A DNA stretch of 64,000 nt from Saccharopolyspora sp. NFXS83 (GCF_026241095.1 NZ_JAPFGB010000002.1:1-64000); one strand, 5' to 3'. Counted from the stretch's first letter, positions 34,602 to 43,580 are shown. Notes: a model not told the origin generated them from the sequence alone. A program made the numbers and translations.

Positions 34602-35017
34602 GCCCGCACCTCCCGGTCCGGGGCGAACGCGAAGGTGTGCACCGGCGCGCCGTCGTCAGCCGTCCGGAACGGCACCAGCTCCAAATGCACGGGCATCCCG
34701 ATCTCCAGCGCCTCCGGGTCCGATTCCGTCAACCGGGTTTCCACCAGGAGCTGTCCCGGCAGCTCGACGTACCCCAATCCGAACGGTTCGAACTCCTCCG
34801 GCCCCGTGTACGGATCCTTCGGCCGGAAGCCCTGGATCGTGAACGTCCACAGCGAGCCGTGCCGCGCCAGCGGGGTGTCCACCATGGACGCTCCGGTGCA
34901 CCGCGGGCACCCGGCCTGCCGCGGGAACGTGTAGGCGGCGCAGTCGGAGCACCGGCTGCCCAGCAGCGCCGGCCCGTCCTGCGTGTCGGTGACGAGCGCG
35001 TCGTCCACCAGTCTCAT
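34598..35017 (-). CDS. DUF35 OB-fold zinc-ribbon protein, partner of the Ltp2-like enzyme
   Basis: A 139-aa protein. An N-terminal rubredoxin-like zinc ribbon, SRCSDCAAYTFPRQAGCPRC, is followed by an OB-fold (WTFTIQGFRPKDPYTGPEEF, FGLGYVELPGQLLVETRL). In steroid degradation DUF35 subunits activate Ltp2 aldolases and MaoC-like hydratases. The ATG at 35017 has AGGAG 6 nt upstream; an earlier ATG (35032) overlaps the SDR stop and could also serve. Confidence 0.9.
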   Translation of the reverse strand: MRLVDDALVTDTQDGPALLGSRCSDCAAYTFPRQAGCPRCTGASMVDTPLARHGSLWTFTIQGFRPKDPYTGPEEFEPFGLGYVELPGQLLVETRLTESDPEALEIGMPVHLELVPFRTADDGAPVHTFAFAPDREVRA

Positions 35018-35028
35018 CGCGACTCCTG

Positions 35029-35847
35029 TCATGGCGCGGCCAGCCTTCCTCCGTCGACGGCCAGCAGCGACCCGGTCGTGTAGCTGGACGTCGGTCCGCA
35101 CAGGTACAGCGCCGCGCCGACGATCTCCGAGGGGCGACCCCCGCGCTTCGACGGCCAGGCCTCGGCCATCTCCTCGAACGCGTCCATGTCCCAGGCCGAA
35201 CTGATGTCGGTGAAGAACGGCCCTGCGAGGATCGTGTTGACCCGCACCAGCGGTCCGTACTCCTGAGCGAAGCCCGCGGTGAGCGTGTTCAACGCCGACT
35301 TCGCCGCCGCGTACGGCAAGTCGGTGCGGGTCGGCCTGCCCGAAGCGATCGAGGAGATGTTGAGTATCGAGCCGCCGTCACGGGACGCCATCCGCTCACC
35401 CGCGAGTGCCATCAGGCGGAACGGCCCCTTGAGGTTGACCCCGACGACCTTGTCGAACAACTGCTCCGAGACCTCGGACAGGCTCGGGTAGACCGGGGCG
35501 ATACCCGCGTTGTTCACCACGATGTCGACCGGCCCGAGGGATTCCTCCACCTCGTCGAGCAAGGCAGGGAGGCGTTCCCAATCACCGACGTGAGCCCCGT
35601 GCGCGCTCACCCGGCGCCCGGTAGCCTCGGCGAGTTCACCCGCGAGCTGTTCGCAGGCGTCCTTCTTCCGGGACACCACGGCCACGTCCGCACCAGCTGC
35701 CGCGAAGGCGATCGAGATCTCCCGGCCGAGCCCGCGCGAACCACCGGTCACCAGCGCGTTTCTCCCCCGGAGCGGGCTCTGCTGAGGCCGCGCCTCGGCG
35801 ACCGCTTCCGCCACGGTGCGCACCGGACCGGTGCTGTCTGCCTGCAT
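35029..35847 (-). CDS. Short-chain dehydrogenase/reductase (SDR)
   Basis: A 272-aa SDR with a 25-residue N-terminal extension. ALVTGGSRGLGREISIAFAA is the cofactor motif, VAVVSRKKDACEQL with Arg after strand 2 suggests NADP(H), VNNAGIAPVYPS follows, and ILNISSIASGRPTRTDLPY with AAAKSALNT contains Ser, Tyr and Lys. It ends TTGSLLAVDGGRLAAP. GGGAG precedes the ATG. It is part of the leftward operon, between an ACAD and the DUF35 gene, and probably makes or uses a keto group during side-chain or ring degradation. Confidence 0.93.
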   Translation of the reverse strand: MQADSTGPVRTVAEAVAEARPQQSPLRGRNALVTGGSRGLGREISIAFAAAGADVAVVSRKKDACEQLAGELAEATGRRVSAHGAHVGDWERLPALLDEVEESLGPVDIVVNNAGIAPVYPSLSEVSEQLFDKVVGVNLKGPFRLMALAGERMASRDGGSILNISSIASGRPTRTDLPYAAAKSALNTLTAGFAQEYGPLVRVNTILAGPFFTDISSAWDMDAFEEMAEAWPSKRGGRPSEIVGAALYLCGPTSSYTTGSLLAVDGGRLAAP

Positions 35848-35885
35848 GGCCACTCCCGTCTCGTGTCCCTCTTGCCGTGCCGCCG

Positions 35886-37106
35886 CTACCGCGGGATGTC
35901 CCGCCACGGAACGTTCTTGTCCGCGCGCGGTTCGGTGGGCAGGCCGAGGATGCGTTCGGCGATGATGTTGCGCTGGATCTCATCCGACCCGCCCGCGATG
36001 CGGTACCCGGGCGCGCCCAGCACGTGCTCGGTCCACTGGTAGACCTCGTCACCGGTATCGGCGATCAGCCGATTTCCCAGCACGGTCGCCGCGATTTCGC
36101 TGACCTGCTTGAGCTTCTGCGCCCACGCGAGCTTGCGCAGCGAGCCGATGGCCGACGGTTCGGCACCGTCCAGTCGTGCCTCGCGGTCCCGGGTGGCCGC
36201 CAGTTCACCGAGCTTCTCCTGCACCCACGCGTCGGCCAGGCCACGCCGGACGTCGGGGTCGTTGAGCCTGCCCAACCTGCGCGCGGTCGCCACCAGATGT
36301 CGGTAGCCGCCACCGAGTTCGGTGTTCGCGCCGGAGTGGCTGCGCTCGAATCCCAACGTGGCGAGGGTGACCTTCCAGCCCGCACCGACCTCACCAAGAC
36401 GCCACTCGTCCGGGATGCGAACGTCATCGAGGAACACCTCGCAGAACGACGCCCCGCCCGACATCTGCCGCAACGGCCGCACCTCGACACCCGGGGTGTC
36501 CATCGGCAGCAGGAACGCCGTGAGGCCGCGGTGTTTCGGGGCGTCCGGGTCGGTGCGCGCGATGAGCTCGCCCCAACCGGCGAACTGAGCACCGGAGCTC
36601 CACACCTTCTGCCCGTTGACCACCCAGTTCGCTCCCCGCCGCTCGGCCCGGGTGGCGAGCCCGGCGAGGTCGGATCCCGCGGACGGTTCGGAGAACAGCT
36701 GGCAGGCGAGTTCGTCACCGCGCAGCAGCGGCCGGACGAGGTGTCGGCGTTGCTCGGGGGTGCCGAACAGGTCGATCGTCGGAGCGATCAGGTGCGCGCT
36801 GACCGAGGCCAGCTCGTGCTGACCCGGTGTGTCGAACTCGCGCTCCAGCTCGGCGAACGCCTCCTCGTGCGCGGGGGTGAGTCCTGCGCCGCCGTCGGAT
36901 TCGGGCCAGGTCAGAGCGCCGTATCCGGCGTCGAACCGCCTGCGCTGCCAGGCGCACACGCGGTCGAGCAGCGCGCGTTCCTCGTCTGCGGGCAGGTCGT
37001 GGAACACCGACACCGACGCGCGGGACGCGTCGACGTCCTGACGTGGAGTCGCGTTCTGCTCGAGCCACTCGCGCGCCTCCGCGATGAATTCGTCGATGCT
37101 CGTCAT
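35886..37106 (-). CDS. Acyl-CoA dehydrogenase
   Basis: A 406-aa FadE-type enzyme. LACQLFSEPSAGSDLAGLAT and WVVNGQKVWSSGAQFAGWGE are the two flavin and substrate motifs, and APGYRIAGGSDEIQRNIIAE ends with the expected ACAD C-terminal pattern; the Glu in DEIQ is the usual partner of FAD. It introduces an alpha,beta double bond into an acyl-CoA. Its ATG overlaps the TGA of the upstream SDR (ATGA). Confidence 0.95.
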   Translation of the reverse strand: MTSIDEFIAEAREWLEQNATPRQDVDASRASVSVFHDLPADEERALLDRVCAWQRRRFDAGYGALTWPESDGGAGLTPAHEEAFAELEREFDTPGQHELASVSAHLIAPTIDLFGTPEQRRHLVRPLLRGDELACQLFSEPSAGSDLAGLATRAERRGANWVVNGQKVWSSGAQFAGWGELIARTDPDAPKHRGLTAFLLPMDTPGVEVRPLRQMSGGASFCEVFLDDVRIPDEWRLGEVGAGWKVTLATLGFERSHSGANTELGGGYRHLVATARRLGRLNDPDVRRGLADAWVQEKLGELAATRDREARLDGAEPSAIGSLRKLAWAQKLKQVSEIAATVLGNRLIADTGDEVYQWTEHVLGAPGYRIAGGSDEIQRNIIAERILGLPTEPRADKNVPWRDIPR

Positions 37107-37858
37107 CGGGCCGTCCACCCTCCGTCGACCGCCAGCACCTGGCCGGTGCAGTAGCTCGACGCCGCTGATGCGAGGAAGAGCAGCGCACCGTCCAGTTCGG
37201 ACCCTTCACCGGCCCGGCGGAGCATGGTGTTGCGTTCGATCCAGCGCACCGACCGGTCGTCGGCGAACAGTTCGTCGTTCATCTCCGTGCGGAACCACCC
37301 CGGCGCCAGGGCGTTGACGCGCACACCGCGCCCGCCCCAGTGCCCGGCCAGTTCCCGGGTGAGGCCGATCAGACCGGCCTTGGCCGAGGCGTAGCTCGCA
37401 CCGCCCAGCGGTGCCGCGGAAACCAGTCCGAGGATCGAACTGACGTTGATCACCGACAGCGAGCCGCCGTCGGCCGCGCGAGCCGCGAGCTGAGCCAGGT
37501 GGAACGGGGCGACCAGGTTGGTGCCGAGCACCCCCGCGAATCCGGACGGCGTTTCGTCCAACGGTTTCGCGCCGCTTTCCGTGCCGGCGTTGTTCACCAG
37601 CACGTCGACCGCCCCGGTCTCGGCGATCAGCGCTTCCCGGGCCTCCTCGTCGGAGAGGTCGGCCGACAGGACGCGCAGCGCCGGATTCGTCGCCGCCAGC
37701 GCGTCGAGCTTCTCCTTGCGCCGGGCCGTGATCCACACGGTCGCGCCTGCGGTGGCCAGCACGGTCGCGAACCGCGCACCCAGTCCCGACGACGCCCCGG
37801 TGACCAGCGCCGTCTTGCCCTGCAGCCCGAACAGCTCCCCGGGAGTCGGCACCGTCAT
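37103..37858 (-). CDS. Short-chain dehydrogenase/reductase (SDR)
   Basis: A 251-aa SDR. ALVTGASSGLGARFATVLAT, VWITARRKEKLDALA (Arg pair favouring NADPH), VLVNNAGTESGAKPLDET, and VINVSSILGLVSAAPLGGASY with ASAKAGLIGL hold the catalytic triad. It ends CTGQVLAVDGGWTAR. Both ends overlap neighbours by four bases (ATGA), so kinase, SDR and ACAD are translated as one coupled set. Confidence 0.94.
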   Translation of the reverse strand: MTVPTPGELFGLQGKTALVTGASSGLGARFATVLATAGATVWITARRKEKLDALAATNPALRVLSADLSDEEAREALIAETGAVDVLVNNAGTESGAKPLDETPSGFAGVLGTNLVAPFHLAQLAARAADGGSLSVINVSSILGLVSAAPLGGASYASAKAGLIGLTRELAGHWGGRGVRVNALAPGWFRTEMNDELFADDRSVRWIERNTMLRRAGEGSELDGALLFLASAASSYCTGQVLAVDGGWTAR

Positions 37859-38862
37859 CGCGACCACTCCTCGAGGATCGAGCTCCCCGAACCGATCAGC
37901 GCGTCGATGGTGGCCGGGAGCTGCTCCTGAACAGGATCGTGGTGCACGCCCTCGCGATGCCGCTTCAGGTTGTGCCCCATGATCGCGGCCATCTTCATCC
38001 GACCGAGCGCGCGGAACCACGCGTAGTCCGGCGGTTCCGGGTTCCCGTAGACCGCCAGCAGCTCCGCTTCGGACGGCAGCTCCGCCACGACGCGACCGAC
38101 ACCGGGGAACAGCGCGCCGTCGGTGAACACGCCGAACCAGCCGAGGTCGACCCGCGGATCTCCGATGCTCCAGATCTCCCAGTCGACCAGCGCTGTCGGT
38201 TCGGCACCGACGCAGAGCAGGTTGCCGAGGCGGAAGTCGCCGTGCACCAGCACCGGATCCACCGCGTCGGGCACCGCGCCTTCCAGCGCGGACAACAAGG
38301 CGTCCGAACCGGAGCGGAGTTCCTCGGGAACGGCGTGCATCGTCCTGGTCCAGCGCGCGAGCTCGTCCGCGGGGCGGAGCGGCTCCGGAACCGCGCCCCC
38401 GGCCGCACGCAGGCCCGCTTCGATCTCCGCGACGGGCACGGCGTGGAGCCCACCGAGAATTCCTGCCGCGGCGAGCATCCGATCCCGGCCGGCGCCCTGC
38501 GGGAGCGGATGGTCTTCGAGCACCGGTTCCTCGGCCGTTCCCCGCGCACGCTCCATGGCGAACCAAGCCGGTTCCGCCTCGCTCCGGGCGGTGATCGCCG
38601 GGAGCGGCACCGCGGACCTCACGCCGGCTTCGGCCAGGGCCGACAGCACGTGCGACTGCCGCAGTACGTCATCGCGTCCCACCGCACGCCTCCCCGGCGG
38701 CACCGCCTTGACTACGTGGTCGTTCCCGACGGCGTCGGTGACCACGTAGGTCAAACCACTGCGGCCACCTTCCAGCGTCCGCAACGGGCCCGGCCCGCCG
38801 AGCTCGGCACGCACCCGCGCACCGAGCTCGGGATCGGCGTCCACGACGGCCGGCTTCGTCAT
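37855..38862 (-). CDS. APH-type phosphotransferase (acyl-CoA-associated kinase, FadE36/ACAD10-N-terminal-like)
   Basis: A 335-aa kinase-like protein. VKAVPPGRRAVGRDD carries the N-lobe Lys, LVHGDFRLGNLLCVG is the HxDxxxxN catalytic loop, and ALVDWEIWSIGDPRVDLGWF is the DxD metal-binding motif, so it should bind Mg-ATP. The same fold is fused to ACAD domains in human ACAD10/ACAD11. Homologues such as LvaA phosphorylate the 4-hydroxyl of hydroxyacyl-CoAs so that a dehydrogenase-like enzyme can eliminate phosphate. AAAGGAG lies 7 nt before the ATG at 38862. It is encoded with ACADs, as expected for that route. Confidence 0.87.
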   Translation of the reverse strand: MTKPAVVDADPELGARVRAELGGPGPLRTLEGGRSGLTYVVTDAVGNDHVVKAVPPGRRAVGRDDVLRQSHVLSALAEAGVRSAVPLPAITARSEAEPAWFAMERARGTAEEPVLEDHPLPQGAGRDRMLAAAGILGGLHAVPVAEIEAGLRAAGGAVPEPLRPADELARWTRTMHAVPEELRSGSDALLSALEGAVPDAVDPVLVHGDFRLGNLLCVGAEPTALVDWEIWSIGDPRVDLGWFGVFTDGALFPGVGRVVAELPSEAELLAVYGNPEPPDYAWFRALGRMKMAAIMGHNLKRHREGVHHDPVQEQLPATIDALIGSGSSILEEWSR

Positions 38863-38922
38863 CGCAAGCTCCTTTGCCCGCAAGGCCACCACTGCTCGAT
38901 CACCACGGAACGGACTGCCGGC

Positions 38923-39711
38923 TCAGCGACCGGTCCACTTCGGGTCGCGCTTCTCCAAGAACGACGCGACGCCTTCGGCCGCGTCCTGGGAGTTGAGCGT
39001 GACGCCCACCGCGAGGTGCTCCAGCACCATCAGCGAGGCGATGTCGGCGTCCAGGCCCCGGTCCACCGCCATCTTCGTGAGCTTCATCTGGAACGGGCTC
39101 TTGTCCGTGAGGTGGCTGATGAACTCCTCGACCGTCTCGTCCAGCTCGTCGGCCGGAGCGCTGGCGTTGACGAGGTCGAAATCGTCGGCCTCCTTGCCGC
39201 TGAGCAACTTGCCGGTGAGCATGAGCTCCTTGGTCTTGCGGATGCCCAGCATGCGCGGCAGGCGGTAGATCGGGCCGGCACCACCGAACAGGGCGCGGCG
39301 GATGTGGAAGTCGCCGATCTTCGCGTCGTCGTCGGCGATCGCGAAGTCGCAGGAGATCATGACCTCGAACCCGCCCGCCGTCGCATAGCCCTCGATGACG
39401 GCCACCGACGGCGTCGACATGTTGTAGAGCCGGTCGCAGACCTTGGCGGACACGACGGCGACGTCCATCGCGGTGCTCGATCCGATGAAGTCGGACTGCA
39501 AGCTGTCCAGGTCGAAGCCGGACGAGAAGGTATTCTCACGGCCGCGGAAGACCAGAACGCGCAGTTCCGGGTCGTTGTCGATCTCGGTGATGATCTCGTC
39601 GAGCCGGTTGAGCATCGGCACCGTGATGCAGTTGCGCTTGTGCGGGCGGTTCAGCCAGACGCGTGCGACGTTGCCGTCCTTCTCGAACTGGATGTCATCC
39701 TCGACTGCCAT
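38923..39711 (-). CDS. Enoyl-CoA hydratase/isomerase family protein
   Basis: A 262-aa crotonase. VARVWLNRPHKRNCITVPML, the first oxyanion segment GRENTFSSGFDLDSLQ, VIEGYATAGGFEVMISCDFA, and RRALFGGAGPIYRLPRMLG are typical. The usual catalytic Glu in the third segment appears as GAGPIYRL, so the exact reaction (hydration, isomerisation or retro-Claisen) is uncertain. GGGAGG precedes the ATG. It is the first gene of the long leftward operon 39711-29366, directly behind the operator at 39727. Confidence 0.9.
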   Translation of the reverse strand: MAVEDDIQFEKDGNVARVWLNRPHKRNCITVPMLNRLDEIITEIDNDPELRVLVFRGRENTFSSGFDLDSLQSDFIGSSTAMDVAVVSAKVCDRLYNMSTPSVAVIEGYATAGGFEVMISCDFAIADDDAKIGDFHIRRALFGGAGPIYRLPRMLGIRKTKELMLTGKLLSGKEADDFDLVNASAPADELDETVEEFISHLTDKSPFQMKLTKMAVDRGLDADIASLMVLEHLAVGVTLNSQDAAEGVASFLEKRDPKWTGR

Positions 39712-39726
39712 GTGCTTCCTCCCTTG

Positions 39727-39740
39727 AACTGACTTCAATT
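39727..39740. promoter_or_regulatory. Operator-like repeat AACTGACTTCAATT at the head of the long operon
   Basis: It is 16 bp before the ATG of the crotonase gene, overlapping where a transcript start or RBS would lie, so binding should repress the operon. A weaker variant, AACTCACTTCACTT, is at 39878-39891, about 33 bp before the divergent alcohol dehydrogenase. Confidence 0.6.
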
Positions 39741-39923
39741 CGATAATGGGTCGCGGACTCTCCCGTGTCAATACTTCGAACACCCCGCCCGCCTCTCGGC
39801 CGCACGAGAGCCAGGAGCTCGCCGAACTGCACCGCCACCTCCAGCGTTGCCAAGAAGACCGCCACGAGCCCATGCTGAACTCACTTCACTTCAGATTTCA
39901 GGCCAGACGCGATGAGGAGCAGC

Positions 39924-40946
39924 ATGCGTGCGTATCGGATGTTCAGCGACGGCCGCAGCGGCCTGATCGAGGTCGCCTCTCCGGTGCCACGGGCCGGCCA
40001 GGCTCGCCTGGAGGTGCTGGCCACCGGTCTCTGCCAGTCGGACCTGCACGTCATCGACGCGACCGGAGTCCGCTCGGCCACGGCCTGGCCGACGCCGTAC
40101 ACGCTCGGCCACGAAACCTGCGGCCGGGTCGTCGAGCTCGGGGCGGGCGTGACCGGCGTGCACGTCGGCGACCAGGTGATCGTCCACGGCCCGTGGGGAT
40201 GCGGGCAGTGCGCGCGGTGCACGACAGGAAGGCCGAACTACTGCGACCAGCCCGATCCGAACGCGGCGGGAATCGGGCTGGGGATCGACGGCGGGCTCGC
40301 CGATGAGATGGTCGTCGAGGCCGGGCGCCTCGTGCCCGCCGGCGGCCTCGATCCCACTCTCGCGGCGACCCTGGCGGACGCGGGGCTCACGTCCTACCAC
40401 GCGATCAGCGGCTGCCGAGACGCGCTCACCGAACCGGACGCGATCGCGCTCGTGATCGGCGTCGGCGGCCTGGGACACCTCGCGGTCGGCATCCTCACCG
40501 CCCTGTCGAACGCGCACGTCATCGCCGTCGACGTCCGCACCGAGGCGCGCGATCTCGCACGCGCCTGCGGCGCCGCGACCGCCTGCGCGCCGAACGACGT
40601 GGCCGGCGCGCTTCCCGCGCGGGGCGCGGACGTCGTGCTGGACTTCGTCGGCAGTGACGCGACGATGACCCTGGCGGCGCGGTCGCTGCGGCGGGCCGGC
40701 GACCTCGTCGTCATCGGCAGCGCAGGCGGCACGCTGCCGGTTGCGAAGGGCGCCGCGTTGCCACTCGGAGCTCGTGCGCACGTCCCGTTCTGGGGAGGTC
40801 GCGACGAACTCGCCGAGGTCGTCATGCTCGCACGCGACCACGGTCTCCGCGCCGAAACCACGATCTACCCGCTCGACGACGTGGACAGAGCGCTAGACGA
40901 CCTCCGGCACGGCAGAGTCCTCGGCCGTGCCGTCGTCCTTCCTTGA
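39924..40946 (+). CDS. Zinc-dependent alcohol dehydrogenase (MDR)
   Basis: A 340-aa medium-chain dehydrogenase. LCQSDLHVIDA (first zinc Cys), LGHETCGRVVELGAGVTG (GHE motif), GCGQCARCTTGRPNYCDQPD (four-Cys structural zinc) and LVIGVGGLGHLAVGIL (Rossmann) are all present, so it should be an active NAD(P)-linked alcohol dehydrogenase. ATG 39924 is preferred because GAGGAG lies 6 nt upstream. It is divergent from the long operon and shares its operator region. It may oxidise an allylic or primary alcohol before acyl-CoA formation. Confidence 0.94.
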   Translation: MRAYRMFSDGRSGLIEVASPVPRAGQARLEVLATGLCQSDLHVIDATGVRSATAWPTPYTLGHETCGRVVELGAGVTGVHVGDQVIVHGPWGCGQCARCTTGRPNYCDQPDPNAAGIGLGIDGGLADEMVVEAGRLVPAGGLDPTLAATLADAGLTSYHAISGCRDALTEPDAIALVIGVGGLGHLAVGILTALSNAHVIAVDVRTEARDLARACGAATACAPNDVAGALPARGADVVLDFVGSDATMTLAARSLRRAGDLVVIGSAGGTLPVAKGAALPLGARAHVPFWGGRDELAEVVMLARDHGLRAETTIYPLDDVDRALDDLRHGRVLGRAVVLP

Positions 40947-41060
40947 TCACCGAGCGATGCCGGCTCCGAGACGCCGAGGCCGGCGGCGCGTTCGGCGAAG
41001 CAACCCACTGCGGGACGCCCGGACACCACGTCCTGAACGTCAACGACCTTTGGAGACCTC

Positions 41061-42083
41061 ATGGAGTGCGTTCAAGTGCAGGTGCTCGAGCTGCCGGTCG
41101 GCGAGGTCGGCCGGCACCACTTCGAGCTCGCGACCGTCGGCCTGCCGAATCTCGAGCCGGGGCAAGTGCTCGTGCGCAACACGTGGACCTCGGTGGATCC
41201 CGGGCTGCGGCTGCGTTTGCGCGCCGACGCACCGCAGGGGTACTTCGCCGCGTTCCCGGTCGGCGAGGCGATGGACGGCATCTTCACCGTCGGCGTCATC
41301 GAGGAATCGCTGGCCGACGGTTTTCCCGTCGGCAGCACGGTGTGGCACTCCTACGGCTGGCGCAGCCACGCGGTCGTCGATTCCGACGAGGTCGCGATGA
41401 ACGGCATCGCGAACCTGCGCCTGCTCGACGTCGACAAGGCTCCGGCCCAGGCGTACCTGGGCCCGCTCGGCGCGATGGGCCTGACCGCCTATGCGGGATT
41501 GCACGTGATAGGCGCGTTGGGCGACACCGGCACGATCTGGGTGTCGGCCGCCGCCGGCGCCGTCGGCAACCTGGTGTGCCAGGTCGCGAAGCTCAGCGGC
41601 CTCCGGGTCGTGGCCAGCGCCGGCAGCGACGAGAAGGTGGCCTGGCTGCTCGACGAGATCGACGTGGACGCGGCTTTCAACTGGCGTTCGCGACCGTTGG
41701 CGGAGTCGCTGGGCCAGGCCGCGCCGGAGGGCTTGGACCTCTACTTCGACGGCGTCGGCGGCGCCCACCTCGAGGCCGCGCTCGACGCGTTGAACAACAA
41801 CGGCCGGGCCGCGCTGTGCGGCTCGATCTCCGAATACGACGGCGAGACGGCCGGACCGCGCAACCTGTTCCTCGCCACCTCGAAGAACCTCACCCTGCGC
41901 GGATTCCGCGGCAGCGCGCACGTTCCGCTCCTCGACGAGATGCAGCGGCGGCTCGGCGGCTGGCTCGCCGAAGGACGGCTGGTCCACCGGGAGAGCGTCT
42001 ACGACGGCCTCGAGGCTGCGCCCACCGCCCTGGTCGACATGATGGCCGGACGCACGATCGGCAAGACCCTCGTCCGGATCTGA
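41061..42083 (+). CDS. NADP-dependent MDR oxidoreductase (PTGR/CurA-like)
   Basis: A 340-aa zinc-free MDR enzyme. The N-terminal domain contains NLEPGQVLVRNTWTSVDPGL and the Rossmann part reads YLGPLGAMGLTAYAGLHVIG and IWVSAAAGAVGNLVCQVAKL, which ends with a short VVASAGSDEKV segment. YFDGVGGAHLEAALDALNNN is the family signature of leukotriene B4 12-hydroxydehydrogenase/CurA-like enone reductases. It probably reduces an alpha,beta-unsaturated ketone or enoyl group. GGAG precedes the ATG. It follows the alcohol dehydrogenase by 114 bp on the same strand. Confidence 0.92.
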   Translation: MECVQVQVLELPVGEVGRHHFELATVGLPNLEPGQVLVRNTWTSVDPGLRLRLRADAPQGYFAAFPVGEAMDGIFTVGVIEESLADGFPVGSTVWHSYGWRSHAVVDSDEVAMNGIANLRLLDVDKAPAQAYLGPLGAMGLTAYAGLHVIGALGDTGTIWVSAAAGAVGNLVCQVAKLSGLRVVASAGSDEKVAWLLDEIDVDAAFNWRSRPLAESLGQAAPEGLDLYFDGVGGAHLEAALDALNNNGRAALCGSISEYDGETAGPRNLFLATSKNLTLRGFRGSAHVPLLDEMQRRLGGWLAEGRLVHRESVYDGLEAAPTALVDMMAGRTIGKTLVRI

Positions 42084-42151
42084 GGTGCGCACGAGCGACC
42101 GCATGCGACGACCCCGGCTTCTGCCGCCTCCCTACCTCGCGGAGCTAGTTG

Positions 42152-42165
42152 AACTGACGTCAATT
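42152..42165. promoter_or_regulatory. Operator-like palindrome AACTGACGTCAATT
   Basis: The core TTGACGTCAA-like symmetry matches the island consensus, and it is 68 bp before the MHS transporter start. It suggests the importer is in the same regulon. Confidence 0.6.
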
Positions 42166-42233
42166 CATGTCTACCTTATCGGCACTGCGGCCAAACGACT
42201 GCGACGGTCGTTGCAGAGCGCAAAGGAGCGCCG

Positions 42234-43580
42234 ATGTCGACACAAGCAATGGGCGATCGCGACCGCGACCGCCTGGCCCGCCGTGCCAGCGTGGCAGCGT
42301 CAGCCGGAACGGCCATCGAGTACTACGACTTCGCGATCTACGGCTACCTCGCGGTCGTCCTGGCGCCGCTCTTCTTCCCCGCGGGCGACAGCCTCGTCGG
42401 GCTGCTCGGGACGCTGGGGGTGGTCGCCACCGGGGCCCTGGCCCGGCCCGTCGGCGGGTTGATCTTCGGCCGCATAGGTGACCGGCGCGGCCGCAAGGCC
42501 GTGCTCATGGCCACCGTCGCGGTGATGGGGACGGCCACGATGCTGACCGGAATGCTGCCGACCTACGCCTCGATCGGCATCGGGGCGCCCATCCTCCTGA
42601 CGCTCCTGCGCATCGTCCAGGGGCTCGCCGCCGGGGGCGAAATCGGCGGGGCCGCCTCGCTGTCGACCGAGTCGGCCCCCTCCCGGCGGCGCGGGCTGTT
42701 CGGTTCCGCGACCTCGATCGGAATCTCGCTCGGCATCGCGAGTGCCGCGGGCACCGTCGCGGTCCTGAGCGCCCTCACGTCCACGCAGCAGATGAGCAGC
42801 TGGGGCTGGCGCGTACCGTTCCTCGTCGCCGCGCCCCTCCTAGTGGCTGCCGTCCTCTATCGGATGCGGGTCGAGGACTCCCCGATGTTCGTGCAGATGG
42901 CCAAGAACTCGGCTCCCCCCAAAGCGCCCGTGACGGAAGTGCTCCGGACGCACAAGGCCTCCGTCCTCCGAGTCGTCGGCATCGCGTACTCGACCATGAC
43001 CACCGGTGGGATCGCGTCGGTCTACCTGCTCGTCCATCTCTCGGCGGTCCTGAACTACCCGCTGACCGGGTCGCTGTGGCTGATCGTCCTGATCGTGCTC
43101 ATGCCGTTGGCGGCCATTCCGTGGGCAGGCGCCCTGAGCGATCGCCTCGGTCGACGTCGCGTCCTCGCCGGCGCGATGACGGGGTTCGTCCTGCTCGCGA
43201 TCCCCTGTTTCTGGGTGATGCAGCAAGGTTCGCTCATCTTGGCCATCGTCGCCGCACTGGTCCTCAACATCCCGTTCAGCATCCAGCAGGGCGTGGTCTA
43301 CACGCAGTACAGCGAGCTGTTCCCGACCAGGGTGCGCTACACCGGGATCTCGCTCGGCTTCAACGTGGGCGGGGTCATCGGGACGGGACTCGTGTCGCTG
43401 ATCGCGACCGGGCTGGTCAAGGTCACCGGACTCACGATCTCTCCGGCGTTCTACGCGGTCTTCGCCGCGCTGGTGGGTCTGATCGTCGTCGCGACGATGC
43501 AGGAGACCTCGCACCAGGACATGCCCGCGGAGGAGAGCCCGGCTGCCGACGAGCCGGACTCCCCGCCGGTTCGGTCATAG
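42234..43580 (+). CDS. MHS-family MFS importer for an organic acid or metabolite
   Basis: A 448-aa 12-TM transporter. ASVAASAGTAIEYYDFAIYG is the MHS family N terminus, GRIGDRRGRKAVLMATVAVM is the loop 2-3 motif, and IVQGLAAGGEIGGAASLSTE with PSRRRGLFGS the TM4-5 region. MHS proteins (ShiA, PcaT, ProP-like) are proton symporters for shikimate, aromatic acids or osmolytes. AAAGGAG precedes the ATG. It probably imports the substrate of the island. It ends six bases into the convergent DUF1254 gene. Confidence 0.93.
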   Translation: MSTQAMGDRDRDRLARRASVAASAGTAIEYYDFAIYGYLAVVLAPLFFPAGDSLVGLLGTLGVVATGALARPVGGLIFGRIGDRRGRKAVLMATVAVMGTATMLTGMLPTYASIGIGAPILLTLLRIVQGLAAGGEIGGAASLSTESAPSRRRGLFGSATSIGISLGIASAAGTVAVLSALTSTQQMSSWGWRVPFLVAAPLLVAAVLYRMRVEDSPMFVQMAKNSAPPKAPVTEVLRTHKASVLRVVGIAYSTMTTGGIASVYLLVHLSAVLNYPLTGSLWLIVLIVLMPLAAIPWAGALSDRLGRRRVLAGAMTGFVLLAIPCFWVMQQGSLILAIVAALVLNIPFSIQQGVVYTQYSELFPTRVRYTGISLGFNVGGVIGTGLVSLIATGLVKVTGLTISPAFYAVFAALVGLIVVATMQETSHQDMPAEESPAADEPDSPPVRS

